Origin: Terrisporobacter petrolearius
GTDB taxonomy: Bacteria > Bacillota > Clostridia > Peptostreptococcales > Peptostreptococcaceae
NCBI RefSeq assembly: GCF_032598785.1
Contig: NZ_CP102984.1
DNA length: 64,000 nucleotides
Reading direction: 5' to 3' (one strand)
Shown: positions 51,506 to 59,927 of the stretch, piece after piece
How positions within the stretch are numbered: position 1 is the stretch's first letter
Layout of the letters: the number at the start of each line of letters is the position of its first letter
Translations under genes and position numbers: made by a program
Notes under the pieces: generated by a model
What the model saw: only the letters and a program-made list of their open reading frames with translations
Database searches by the model: none
Told to the model about the DNA's origin: nothing

Positions 51506-52153
51506 TTATAATATTAATTCACCATCCTTTTCTGATAAATAATATTCATCTCCTAAACTTACGTCTGCTGTTGCGCTTGTTATATCAATCATTCTTTTTG
51601 TTAATGATTGTACATCTTCAACTTTTGAGTATACTATTATTTCCACATCTTCTGAATATATAGTATCTTTAACTGTAAAACCAAGATTCATTATTTCATT
51701 TTGTATTTTACCAAGTTGCGTGTATTCAATTTTAATCCTTACTTCAGTATATTTAACTTTTTCAATTACAATTCCTGCTTCTATTCCTATTTTTGCACCT
51801 TTAGTATAAGCACGAACTAATCCTCCTGCACCTAATTTTATTCCTCCAAAATATCTGGTTACAACAACTACCACATCTCTTAAATCTTCCTTTTTTATTA
51901 CTTCTAAAGTAGGAATCCCTGCTGTACCTTGAGGTTCGCCATCATCACTATATCTTTGTATGTTCATATTTTCCCCAACAGTATAGGCCCATACATTATG
52001 AGTGGCATCCTTGTGTTTTTTCTTTATTTCATTAACAAAATCTATAGCTTCTTCTTCTGTATTTATTGGTTTTGCATATCCTATAAACGTTGATTTTTCA
52101 ACTATATACTCATCTGATCCAAACTTGTGTAATGTTTTATAACTACTCATCAA
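51506..52153 (-). CDS. YigZ/IMPACT-family protein
   Basis: 215 aa. The UPF0029 N-terminal domain shows FIGYAKPINTEEEAIDFV, HNVWAYTVGEN, YSDDGEPQGTAGIP and RYFGGIKLGAGGLVRAY, all family hallmarks; a DUF1949-type ferredoxin-like domain follows. Relatives affect translation or proline peptide handling, but the biochemical role is unsettled. It has its own ribosome site and is monocistronic. Confidence 0.92.
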   Translation of the reverse strand: MMSSYKTLHKFGSDEYIVEKSTFIGYAKPINTEEEAIDFVNEIKKKHKDATHNVWAYTVGENMNIQRYSDDGEPQGTAGIPTLEVIKKEDLRDVVVVVTRYFGGIKLGAGGLVRAYTKGAKIGIEAGIVIEKVKYTEVRIKIEYTQLGKIQNEIMNLGFTVKDTIYSEDVEIIVYSKVEDVQSLTKRMIDITSATADVSLGDEYYLSEKDGELIL

Positions 52154-52172
52154 TTCCTCCTATATTATAAAA

Positions 52173-52195
52173 AAGAAAGGGATTTACCCTTTCTT
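52173..52195. terminator. Terminator after the Nudix-like gene
   Basis: AAGAAAGGG / CCCTTTCTT with a 5-base loop, between the Nudix-like stop and the YigZ start. Confidence 0.8.
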
Positions 52196-52223
52196 GAATT
52201 TGCTTATTTAATTATATTATATT

Positions 52224-52655
52224 TTATTTTGCAATTTCTGCATTACTTTTCTTTTCTTCTTTATATTTTTTATATGAAACATCAACTAAGGCTTTTTCCT
52301 TATTATGAGATAACATATCCAGGGCGTCTTTTATTTTGAAGAAACCACCATCTAAAAAATCTTCTCTTATTATGTATTCTGAGTTTTCAGCTTCCATTAC
52401 GTACCAAACTATGGCATTACAAACTTGTTGTTTTCTACTTCTTGAGTAAAATTCATACATAGTATCTCCTGCTACTACCAGTGGGCAAGCATCTACTCCT
52501 GTCTCATTCTTTACTCTACTTACAGCACTATCTGATGCCAATTGGCCTTCAATAACTTTTCCTTTTGGTAATGTCCATTCATGTCTATCATTTTTTAATA
52601 AAAGTACTTTATTTGCGTAAAAAACAACTCCACCTGCACAACGTCTTACTATCAT
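52224..52655 (-). CDS. Nudix-fold protein with a degenerate Nudix box
   Basis: 143 aa from the ATG at 52655 (GGAGGGG upstream). The fold is clear: CAGGVVFYANKVLLLKN and EWTLPKGKVIEG. The Nudix box, normally Gx5Ex7REUxEExGU, reads GKVIEGQ...AVSRVKNETGV: first Glu is Gln, Arg-Glu is Ser-Arg and one of the Glu pair is Asn. Metal-dependent pyrophosphate cleavage is therefore doubtful; a binding or regulatory role is possible. It lies downstream of the HEAT-hflX pair. Confidence 0.8.
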   Translation of the reverse strand: MIVRRCAGGVVFYANKVLLLKNDRHEWTLPKGKVIEGQLASDSAVSRVKNETGVDACPLVVAGDTMYEFYSRSRKQQVCNAIVWYVMEAENSEYIIREDFLDGGFFKIKDALDMLSHNKEKALVDVSYKKYKEEKKSNAEIAK

Positions 52656-52765
52656 TTTAAAACCCCTCCTATTAACCTTTGAATTATTTTTCATTACATT
52701 TTGTTAAATTGCGGAGATAAATCTCTGATAACAATTAATTATTAAGTTGTCTGTTGCTGATACTG

Positions 52766-53449
52766 CTAAAAACTTTCTTCCTCAAGAGCTATAATTGTTT
52801 CTTTATAAGCTCTTAATACATATTCTTTTTCGTGATTACTTTTTAATAATAGTTTTTTTAAAATTTGTAAACTATTATTGTTCCCAACTACAGATAAAGC
52901 TTTTGCACAATATTGTCTAGTCTGTGGATTAGAATCGTATAGTCCTTTTTCTAAGCATGATCTACTTTTAGGTGACTGGATTTTTCTAATAGCTGAGTAT
53001 GTAATTCTTCTAACATCTGAATGTCTATGCATTGTTAGAGAGTGCAATAAATCTAAATATTTTTCCTCTTTCAATTCCCCAGTAGTCCATATTAAAATTA
53101 TTAAATCTTCAGCATTTTTTTCTAGCCTGATTCTTTTATAAAGCTCTCTTTTGAACTTTAACATTTTGTCTTCATCTAACCCTAACTCTTCAATAAAATC
53201 AAACCTTTCAGATTTCTCTAGCTCCAAATACTTATCTAATATATCTTTAGAGCTTTCAATTTTATTCTTAGACATTGACTTTATCTCTAGTTTTGCCTTA
53301 ATTAGTTGATCCTTTACTTCAATTGCAGATATGTTTCTAATTTTACTTATTTGTGGCACTGTTTTGGACTCTTTATAAAGAAGATAGGTAATAAAGTGAT
53401 CTTCAAGTTGATCCATATTACTCCAATTTATATCTATTTTATTACCCAA
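52766..53449 (-). CDS. HEAT-repeat protein coupled to hflX
   Basis: 227 aa. An N-terminal helical part with an HTH-like SKIRNISAIEVKDQLIKAK segment is followed by at least two HEAT repeats (KEEKYLDLLHSLTMHRHSDVRRITYSAI and SRSCLEKGLYDSNPQTRQYCAKAL, given here in parts). HEAT arrays bind proteins or nucleic acids. It begins 2 bp after hflX stops, so the two are almost certainly co-translated, hinting at a shared ribosome-related process. Confidence 0.75.
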   Translation of the reverse strand: MGNKIDINWSNMDQLEDHFITYLLYKESKTVPQISKIRNISAIEVKDQLIKAKLEIKSMSKNKIESSKDILDKYLELEKSERFDFIEELGLDEDKMLKFKRELYKRIRLEKNAEDLIILIWTTGELKEEKYLDLLHSLTMHRHSDVRRITYSAIRKIQSPKSRSCLEKGLYDSNPQTRQYCAKALSVVGNNNSLQILKKLLLKSNHEKEYVLRAYKETIIALEEESF

Positions 53450-53451
53450 AA

Positions 53452-54729
53452 TTATTTTATATAGTCCTTATATATATTATAATCTTCTTCATCTAAATTT
53501 ACATCAACAGAAATACCATTTTCTTCATAATTAAAATCATTAACATTATATTTATTTTTTAATTTACTGAATATATCTCCTCTTTCATAAGGAAGTAAAA
53601 GACTTACTTCATAAGTATCTTCCATTAAAGCTTCTTCAATTAGTTTTAATAACTTATCCATATTTATTCCTTTTTTTGCAGAAATATATACTTTATCTTT
53701 TTGATTCTTTGGATAAATATCAAGTTCTAACTTATCAACTTTGTTATATACTATAATTGTTTTTTTATCGCCAACTTCTAAATCTTTTAAGACAGATTCT
53801 GTTGTTTGTTTTTGAAGTTCATAACTACTATTAGTTGCATCAATAACATGAAGTATTAAATCTGCATATTGTACTTCTTCTAGTGTAGCTTTGAATGCGT
53901 TTACTAAATCATGGGGCAGTTTACTTACAAATCCAACTGTATCTACAACTAAGAAGTCTCTTTTATTAGGTAGAGTTGCTTTTCTTAAAGTTACATCTAG
54001 TGTAGCAAAAAGCATATTTTTTACAAATACTTCTTTTTCTTCTTCATAGTCTTTATGTGTTTTTATTAATTCGTTTAATAAAGTAGATTTTCCTGCATTT
54101 GTATATCCAACTAATGCAACTATTGGCATATTTGATTTCATTCTTTGAACTCTTTGAGTTTCTCTATTTTTCGATACTTCTTTTAGTTCTCTTCTTATAT
54201 CTGCTATTTTATTTAATATAACTCTTTTGTCTATTTCTAGTTTTTGTTCTCCTGGTCCTCTTGTTCCAATCCCTGCACCAGTTCTACTCATCTCTCCACC
54301 CATTCCATAAAGTCTTGGCATTCTATATTTAAGCTGAGCAAGTTCAACTTGTAGTTTACCTTCTTTACTTAGGGCTCTTTGAGCAAATATATCTAATATA
54401 AGTGTAGTTCTATCTATAACTTTTCTACCTACAGCTTCTTCTAAGTTTCTTATATGAGCTCCTGATAACTCGTCGTTGAATATTACCATAGTAGCCTCAG
54501 TAGCTTCACAATATGCTCTAAGTTCTTCTACCTTACCTTTTCCAACATAATATGCTACATCAATAGATGGTCTATTTTGAATTAAGCTTCCCACAACTTC
54601 TGCTCCAGCAGCCTTAGTTAATTCTTTTAACTCTTCCATTGATTCATTTATATCTATGTCATCTATTTTTTTCACATTTGTTGTTATATTAAGTCCTATA
54701 AGTAAGGCTCTTTCTTGTTGTTTTTCCAT
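53452..54729 (-). CDS. hflX: Ribosome-associated GTPase HflX
   Basis: 425 aa. HflX splits stalled or hibernating 70S ribosomes. An N-terminal HflX domain includes RTTLILDIFAQRALSKEGKLQVELAQL and GMGGEMSRTGAGIGTRGPGE. The GTPase has G1 GYTNAGKST near 205, G3 DTVGF and G4 NKVD. A short C-terminal domain follows. It heads an operon with the HEAT-repeat gene. Confidence 0.96.
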   Translation of the reverse strand: MEKQQERALLIGLNITTNVKKIDDIDINESMEELKELTKAAGAEVVGSLIQNRPSIDVAYYVGKGKVEELRAYCEATEATMVIFNDELSGAHIRNLEEAVGRKVIDRTTLILDIFAQRALSKEGKLQVELAQLKYRMPRLYGMGGEMSRTGAGIGTRGPGEQKLEIDKRVILNKIADIRRELKEVSKNRETQRVQRMKSNMPIVALVGYTNAGKSTLLNELIKTHKDYEEEKEVFVKNMLFATLDVTLRKATLPNKRDFLVVDTVGFVSKLPHDLVNAFKATLEEVQYADLILHVIDATNSSYELQKQTTESVLKDLEVGDKKTIIVYNKVDKLELDIYPKNQKDKVYISAKKGINMDKLLKLIEEALMEDTYEVSLLLPYERGDIFSKLKNKYNVNDFNYEENGISVDVNLDEEDYNIYKDYIK

Positions 54730-54883
54730 TTTTACACCTCTTTATCTTAATGTATGTATATGTTTAAAATCATTTTGTTTGCTATATTTTTTTGCAATTA
54801 AATAAATAATAATTTTTTATAATTATACCATTAAAGTTAATATTTAGTATAATTAAATTATTAATAATAGGAGGTTTTATCTT

Positions 54884-55147
54884 ATGAGTGAAAATTATAA
54901 ATTCTTTAATCATAAAGAATGTGAATACTTTCCTTGTCATAAAACAAATGACCCTGACAATTTTAATTGTCTATTTTGTTATTGTCCCCTTTATGCTTTA
55001 AAAGATAAATGTGGAGGCAACTTCAAATATACTGATAGTGGTATTAAAGATTGTTCTAACTGCACTCTTCCTCACAGAAGAAATAACTATGATTATATTA
55101 TTGGAAAATTTAAAGATATTATTAATATAACTAAAAAAAATGATTAA
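54884..55147 (+). CDS. Cysteine-rich small domain protein (PF04071 type)
   Basis: 87 aa. Pattern KECEYFPCHKTNDPDNFNC, LFCYCPLYAL, CGGNFKYTDSGIKDCSNCTLPH fits the cysteine-rich small-domain family seen alone or fused to cobalamin-related proteins in anaerobes. Seven to eight cysteines probably bind zinc or a cluster. AGGAGG precedes the ATG. It stands alone, divergent from hflX. Confidence 0.88.
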   Translation: MSENYKFFNHKECEYFPCHKTNDPDNFNCLFCYCPLYALKDKCGGNFKYTDSGIKDCSNCTLPHRRNNYDYIIGKFKDIINITKKND

Positions 55148-55159
55148 TATCTATATAAT

Positions 55160-55208
55160 AAAAATGATACCGACTGATTTTAAATTAAATCTGTTGATAT
55201 CATTTTTT
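55160..55208. terminator. Bidirectional terminator
   Basis: AAAATGATAcC pairs with GaTATCATTTT around an inner ATTT/AAAT stem, between convergent genes. Confidence 0.7.
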
Positions 55209-55209
55209 A

Positions 55210-55842
55210 TTATTTATATCTTTTATTTAGTACTTTATAAGATATTTGTAGTAAAATACTGATCATAAGTATTATAGCTAAAATAAATATTCCTATATGA
55301 AAGAACACATCTTGTGGCAACATATTAATTACTGGATCCATACTCGGATCAAAAATCCAATAATTATTTGAAAATACTGTCTCATGAAATTTTATAAAGA
55401 AATAATTGAAATTAATCATAAGTGGAATTGCCGTAATTATAGGCAGTAGTATGGTAACTATAGATGCGATATTTAAAAATTTTATATTTTTATTTTTAAT
55501 ACTTGAAATAATTCCCAAAACAGAAATTAGACCACTTATATAAAATACCTTTTTAACTATTTGAAAAATATTCCTTACCTCTTCAAAATGAATTTTTCCT
55601 TCTTTAGAATATTTAATCGTAGGCAGATGAAATTCTTCCACATTTTTATTTAGATTATAATCAATTAAATAATCATAGTTTTGCTTAATCTCTTCTTCAG
55701 TAAATCCACTCATTTCACTTATGTTTAATTCTTTCACATCATAATAATATAAACTCTTATATCTTAAACCTAATATGACTGAACCACTAATTATAAAAAT
55801 AGCCAGTGAAAATGAAATTAAGATATTTAGTAATCTTTTCAT
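55210..55842 (-). CDS. TIGR01906/DUF1461-family membrane protein
   Basis: 210 aa, four membrane helices (about 5-27, 95-110, 123-143, 180-203). The extracytoplasmic loop with FFIKFHETVFSNNYWIFDP and DPVINMLPQDVF is the family signature. Function unknown; it is widespread in Firmicutes. It lies downstream of an ABC-F gene but has a terminator between. Confidence 0.85.
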   Translation of the reverse strand: MKRLLNILISFSLAIFIISGSVILGLRYKSLYYYDVKELNISEMSGFTEEEIKQNYDYLIDYNLNKNVEEFHLPTIKYSKEGKIHFEEVRNIFQIVKKVFYISGLISVLGIISSIKNKNIKFLNIASIVTILLPIITAIPLMINFNYFFIKFHETVFSNNYWIFDPSMDPVINMLPQDVFFHIGIFILAIILMISILLQISYKVLNKRYK

Positions 55843-55889
55843 TTATACTCCCCTTGAAATAAATTTTATATTACCCTTTATATTGTTTA

Positions 55890-55917
55890 AGCAACGATAT
55901 ATAAATATACCGTTGCT
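55890..55917. terminator. Terminator after the ABC-F gene
   Basis: AGCAACGATAT / ATACCGTTGCT with one mismatch, followed leftward by AT-rich sequence. Confidence 0.7.
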
Positions 55918-55936
55918 CATATTTTTAAAATTAAAT

Positions 55937-57487
55937 TTATACTATTTTAGTAGTGAAATCTTCTATATTCCACACATCATCTACTATATCACTGTAGAAT
56001 TCAGGTTCATGACAAACTAATAAAACAGTTCCTTTGAACTCTTTGATTGCTTTCTTTAATTCATCCTTAGCTTCTACGTCTAAGTGGTTAGTAGGCTCAT
56101 CTAGCACTAAGAAGTTTATATCTTTAAGCATTAGTTTACAAAGTCTAACTTTAGCGGCTTCTCCCCCACTAAGAACTCTAACTTGAGAAGTTATATGCTC
56201 ATTTGAAAGACCACATTTAGCCAATGCTTGTCTTACTTCATAATTTGTTAATACTGGATACTCATTCCATACATCGTCTAAGGCAGTGTTATAATTATCC
56301 TTTGAAGACTCTTGCTCAAAGTATCCTACTTCTAAATAATCCCCTAATTGTACTGAACCATCAAATGCTTTTTGCATTCCAAGTAATGTTCTTAGTAATG
56401 TAGACTTACCTATACCATTCATTCCTTTAAGAGCTATTTTTTGCCCTCTTTCTAATTGGAAGTTCAATGGTTTGGTTAAAGGATCATTGTAACCTAACAC
56501 TAAGTTATCTGTTTGGAATATGAATCTAGAAGCTGCTCTAGCATTTCTAAAGTTAAATGTTGGTTTTATTTTCTCTTTTGGTCTTTCTAAAACTTCCATT
56601 TTATCTAGAACCTTTTGTCTTGAGTTAGCCATACCACGTGTAGCAACTCTTGCTTTATTTCTTTGCACGAAATCTTCAAGTTTTCTTCTTTCTTCAACTT
56701 GTCTTTCGTAAGCACTTTCTTCTTGTTTTTTCTTAATTTCATTAAGTCTTACAAACTCATCGTAGTTACCTTTGTATCTAGTAAGCTCACCATTTTCTAT
56801 ATGATAGATTACATTACAAGTATCATTTATAAATGGAACATCATGCGATACTAAGATAAAGCTGTTCTCATATTCTTGAAGATATCTAGTAAGCCATACT
56901 ATATGTTCCTCATCTAAGTGGTTAGTAGGCTCATCAAGTATAAGTATTGTTGGACTTTCTAAAAGTAATTTAGTTAAAAGTACTTTTGTTCTTTGTCCTC
57001 CACTTAAATCATCAACATCTCTATCTAATCCAACTTCTCCAAGACCTAATCCGTTAGCTACTTCTTGGATTTTTGCATCTATTGTATAGAATCCACTATT
57101 TTCTAATATTGTTTGAATTTCAGCAGTTTCCTCAAGAAGCTTAGTCATTTCCTCGTCACTTGCTTCACCCATTTTATCATACATAGCAAGCATTTCTTGT
57201 TCTAATTCAAACATGTGCTTAAAAGCACCTCTAAGAATATCTTTTATTGTATTTCCTTTTTCAAGAACTGAATGCTGATCTAAATAACCAACAGTTGCTC
57301 TTGAAGACCATTTTATATTCCCTGCGTCTGGCATAAGTTTTTTTGTTATTATATTTAAAAAACTAGATTTACCTTCTCCATTTGCACCAACAAGTGCTAT
57401 ATGTTCACCTTTTTTAAGTCTAAAAGATACATTTTCTAGTATAACTCTAGCCCCAAATCCATGACTGACATTTTCTACTACAAGCAT
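55937..57487 (-). CDS. ABC-F family ATPase
   Basis: 516 aa from the ATG at 57487 (AGAGGTG upstream); a GTG two codons earlier overlaps that site. Two ABC modules without membrane domains: Walker A GANGEGKSS and GMNGIGKST, signatures LSGGQ and LSGGE, Walker B LILDEPTNHLD and FLVLDEPTNHLD. The linker between them is long and charged (about 240-320), as in translation factors that act at the ribosomal exit site. It could be a housekeeping or antibiotic-protection type; sequence alone does not decide. Confidence 0.9.
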   Translation of the reverse strand: MLVVENVSHGFGARVILENVSFRLKKGEHIALVGANGEGKSSFLNIITKKLMPDAGNIKWSSRATVGYLDQHSVLEKGNTIKDILRGAFKHMFELEQEMLAMYDKMGEASDEEMTKLLEETAEIQTILENSGFYTIDAKIQEVANGLGLGEVGLDRDVDDLSGGQRTKVLLTKLLLESPTILILDEPTNHLDEEHIVWLTRYLQEYENSFILVSHDVPFINDTCNVIYHIENGELTRYKGNYDEFVRLNEIKKKQEESAYERQVEERRKLEDFVQRNKARVATRGMANSRQKVLDKMEVLERPKEKIKPTFNFRNARAASRFIFQTDNLVLGYNDPLTKPLNFQLERGQKIALKGMNGIGKSTLLRTLLGMQKAFDGSVQLGDYLEVGYFEQESSKDNYNTALDDVWNEYPVLTNYEVRQALAKCGLSNEHITSQVRVLSGGEAAKVRLCKLMLKDINFLVLDEPTNHLDVEAKDELKKAIKEFKGTVLLVCHEPEFYSDIVDDVWNIEDFTTKIV

Positions 57488-57606
57488 TTTCACACCTCTT
57501 CATAAATTTTTTGTCTATAATATCTATACTATTATATTTCATTTTAATAAAAATGTATATTTATTATTTTTACCTTTTTCAATAATTGCAATATGTTTAT
57601 ATAAAT

Positions 57607-57643
57607 AAAAAGAGTCACCTTAATTTTTTAAGTTAACTCTTTT
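57607..57643. terminator. Terminator after the phospholipase-C-like gene
   Basis: AAAAGAGTcAcCTTAA / TTAAGTTAACTCTTTT, just beyond the stop at 57649. Confidence 0.8.
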
Positions 57644-57648
57644 ATTTA

Positions 57649-58386
57649 TTAATTATATTTATTTTCATTTACTTTTTTTCTTATCATATCTAAATCATCA
57701 TAAAACATTAACATACAGCCAGCTGTACTTTTTTGGGCAAGATTTAGTGCATTAAAAGCTATTAAGTAAAACTTAGTTTTATCTTCATGTATATTTTTGT
57801 ACATATAGTCAAAGTTCAAAGCACTTCTAGAGTTAGATTCTATATAGTCGCTTACACTATTATAAACTAAAGGACCTTCCTTAGTTTTAAAGCGTTTTAC
57901 TTTTCTATAATTTAATTTTACATAATTCTCAAATTGTTTATGACTATCTAGTAGTTTTCTTTTAGCATGTTGAGGTATAGTTACATCTTGAATAACATGG
58001 CACATAGCCCCAAAATAAGCCATTCCATTTACATAATCATTTTTATTAATAAAGTGCAATGCATCTTTATAATAAGTATTTGCCAATGTCATGGCATTTG
58101 TAGTATGTCCATACATTCCTCTTTTGTCTTCTGGATTATAAAAATGAAAATATGACTTAAAATCTTGATCAGCCCATACTAACCCTTTGTTTATATATGA
58201 CTCAAAATTATTATAAAATTGAAACTGTTTTTCATATCCTTCATCTCTTAGTACATCTAATGCACTCTTTTGAATAAATAAATGTACTTCGCAGTTTGTA
58301 TCTATTATTTTCTTTTTAATAGGATTAACTACTCTAAAAGTTTGAGATATTATCCTACCGTAAGCCTTTTCTAAACGATTTATCAT
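57649..58386 (-). CDS. Zinc-dependent phospholipase C-like protein, no signal peptide
   Basis: 245 aa. Metal ligands of the alpha-toxin/PC-PLC fold are in order: H35, WADQDFKS (D73/D75), H81, H130 and D134 (CHVIQD), H140 (PQHAK), H149 and E153 (SHKQFE). It lacks the export signal, the mature N-terminal Trp and the C2-like lipid domain of clostridial toxins, so it is probably a cytosolic or spore-compartment enzyme rather than a toxin. It lies 13 bp after the amidase gene, likely co-transcribed. Confidence 0.85.
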   Translation of the reverse strand: MINRLEKAYGRIISQTFRVVNPIKKKIIDTNCEVHLFIQKSALDVLRDEGYEKQFQFYNNFESYINKGLVWADQDFKSYFHFYNPEDKRGMYGHTTNAMTLANTYYKDALHFINKNDYVNGMAYFGAMCHVIQDVTIPQHAKRKLLDSHKQFENYVKLNYRKVKRFKTKEGPLVYNSVSDYIESNSRSALNFDYMYKNIHEDKTKFYLIAFNALNLAQKSTAGCMLMFYDDLDMIRKKVNENKYN

Positions 58387-58399
58387 TTATATCACCACT

Positions 58400-59209
58400 T
58401 TAATTAGTCTGAAAATACTCTTCTACTCCGTCAGCAACACTTTGCATCATTTTTCTTTGATAATCTTTGTTAGACATCATTTCATCTTCATTATAATTAC
58501 TCATAAACCCCATTTCTACTAATACTACTGGTACCTTAGACCAATTGAATCCTGTTAAATCATCTCTTTCAAAGATTCCATTAACCTTGAATCCTCCATG
58601 GTCCATTTTATTTTTTATTAAATTGGCACATTCGTAGCTAGCCTCGAAGATTGATGATGTATATTTACCTTTTTGTGATGGAATTAAAATAGATGCACCT
58701 GTTATCGATGTATCGTCAGAACCATCAGCGTGGATTCTAATCACCATATTTGCATTATGATCGTTGGCAAATGTAGCTCTTTCTAAATTACTTATATTTA
58801 CATCATGACTTTCTCTAGTCATAATAATTTCAAAACCTTTACTTATTAATATATGTTTTAAAACTTCAGATGCTTCTAAATTCAATATATATTCTGGTTT
58901 TTTTGTACTTATCCCAACTGTCCCTGAAGAAACCCTAGCTTTTTGGTATGGTGAACCTGGACCAATAGGTTCGCTTTTCCAATCACCCTTAGCTTGGTGA
59001 CCTGGGTCTATACAAATTAAATATTTCTCAACTTTTTCTTTTTTCCTTGCACTTTCATTTTTAGTTGAACCTTTGTTTTTGTCATCTATTTTTAATCCTG
59101 TAATTATAGATGCGCTACTTTTATATAAGTTTTTCATTGGGTCTGACTTTCCTATAAAAATTATTCCTAAAACTATAATCATAATGAGAAATACTTTATA
59201 AACTTTCAT
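58400..59209 (-). CDS. N-acetylmuramoyl-L-alanine amidase (Amidase_3)
   Basis: 269 aa. N-terminal hydrophobic anchor (about 5-20), a polar linker, then a zinc amidase domain: CIDPGHQ with H71, NLEASEVLK (Glu), RIHADGS (His) and the catalytic Glu in VLVEMGFMSN. It cuts the peptide from MurNAc in peptidoglycan. Architecture resembles CwlD, the spore-cortex amidase, but other AmiC-type enzymes look alike. Confidence 0.9.
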   Translation of the reverse strand: MKVYKVFLIMIIVLGIIFIGKSDPMKNLYKSSASIITGLKIDDKNKGSTKNESARKKEKVEKYLICIDPGHQAKGDWKSEPIGPGSPYQKARVSSGTVGISTKKPEYILNLEASEVLKHILISKGFEIIMTRESHDVNISNLERATFANDHNANMVIRIHADGSDDTSITGASILIPSQKGKYTSSIFEASYECANLIKNKMDHGGFKVNGIFERDDLTGFNWSKVPVVLVEMGFMSNYNEDEMMSNKDYQRKMMQSVADGVEEYFQTN

Positions 59210-59369
59210 AATCCTTCCTTTCTTTTTCTATAATATTTAATATAAGTTATTATTTCCACTTTTCATTGGCTTATTTATCTTCATAGTTTTTTATTTTGTA
59301 TTTTTAACATATATATTTATATATCTAGATTTACAAGTAATTATAAAACTGTATTAAGAGGTTAAATAT

Positions 59370-59735
59370 ATGAATGCACAAAAAAAGAAATATAATAAAA
59401 GAAAAAAATATAAAAAAATAAATAGCCGTAATGAAAATACTAATAGTACTAATACAAATAATACGTCTAAACTTTGTTCTTTTAGTTCTGTAGATTACAT
59501 AGTTTTAGCATCTACATTAGCTATTGTTTTAGGAGAAGAGTTATCTGGTGATGATATAAATATTTTAGCTTCATTTTTCGCAGTCTTATCTGATGAACTT
59601 GCTTTAATCTCATCTATTGATGCATGTAGCTCTGGAGATGATAACACTTCTGTTTTCGTTCCTCCAGTTCCAGATGTAGCTTTAACTACTTCTAAAAAAA
59701 ATATTAGTAAAAAAATATCAAAAAAAAAGAAATAA
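59370..59735 (+). CDS. Unknown small protein with basic ends and helical core
   Basis: 121 aa. Lys/Asn-rich head (residues 1-33), a hydrophobic core about 37-85 (VDYIVLASTLAIVLGEELSG, then helical SFFAVLSDELALISS), and a Lys-rich tail ending KKISKKKK. Such a core without charge is seen in small clostridial DUF proteins, possibly spore-associated. AGAGG precedes the ATG. It is followed by spoIVB. I cannot name a family with confidence. Confidence 0.65.
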   Translation: MNAQKKKYNKRKKYKKINSRNENTNSTNTNNTSKLCSFSSVDYIVLASTLAIVLGEELSGDDINILASFFAVLSDELALISSIDACSSGDDNTSVFVPPVPDVALTTSKKNISKKISKKKK

Positions 59736-59769
59736 AAACATATTTCACAATAAATTACATGTTTTTATT
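59732..59769. terminator. Intrinsic terminator
   Basis: AATAAAAACAT / ATGTTTTTATT after the 121-aa gene stop. Confidence 0.75.
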
Positions 59770-59927
59770 TCTTTTATTTTTTTGTCCTTCAAATTTAGCC
59801 ATTTTAAATTATCCTTTGTTTTTTTATGAAATCTTCGCCCTTCTTGAAACTCATTTCCAAGGATTAAAACTTTTATAATGCGCAACATAATATTAAAGCA
59901 CCAGCATGAACACATGACAGAAAGAAG

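Noticed and set aside
57649..58386. Reading the phospholipase-C-like gene as an alpha-toxin
   Set aside because: No signal peptide, no mature N-terminal Trp ligand and no C2-like domain; toxin function is not supported.
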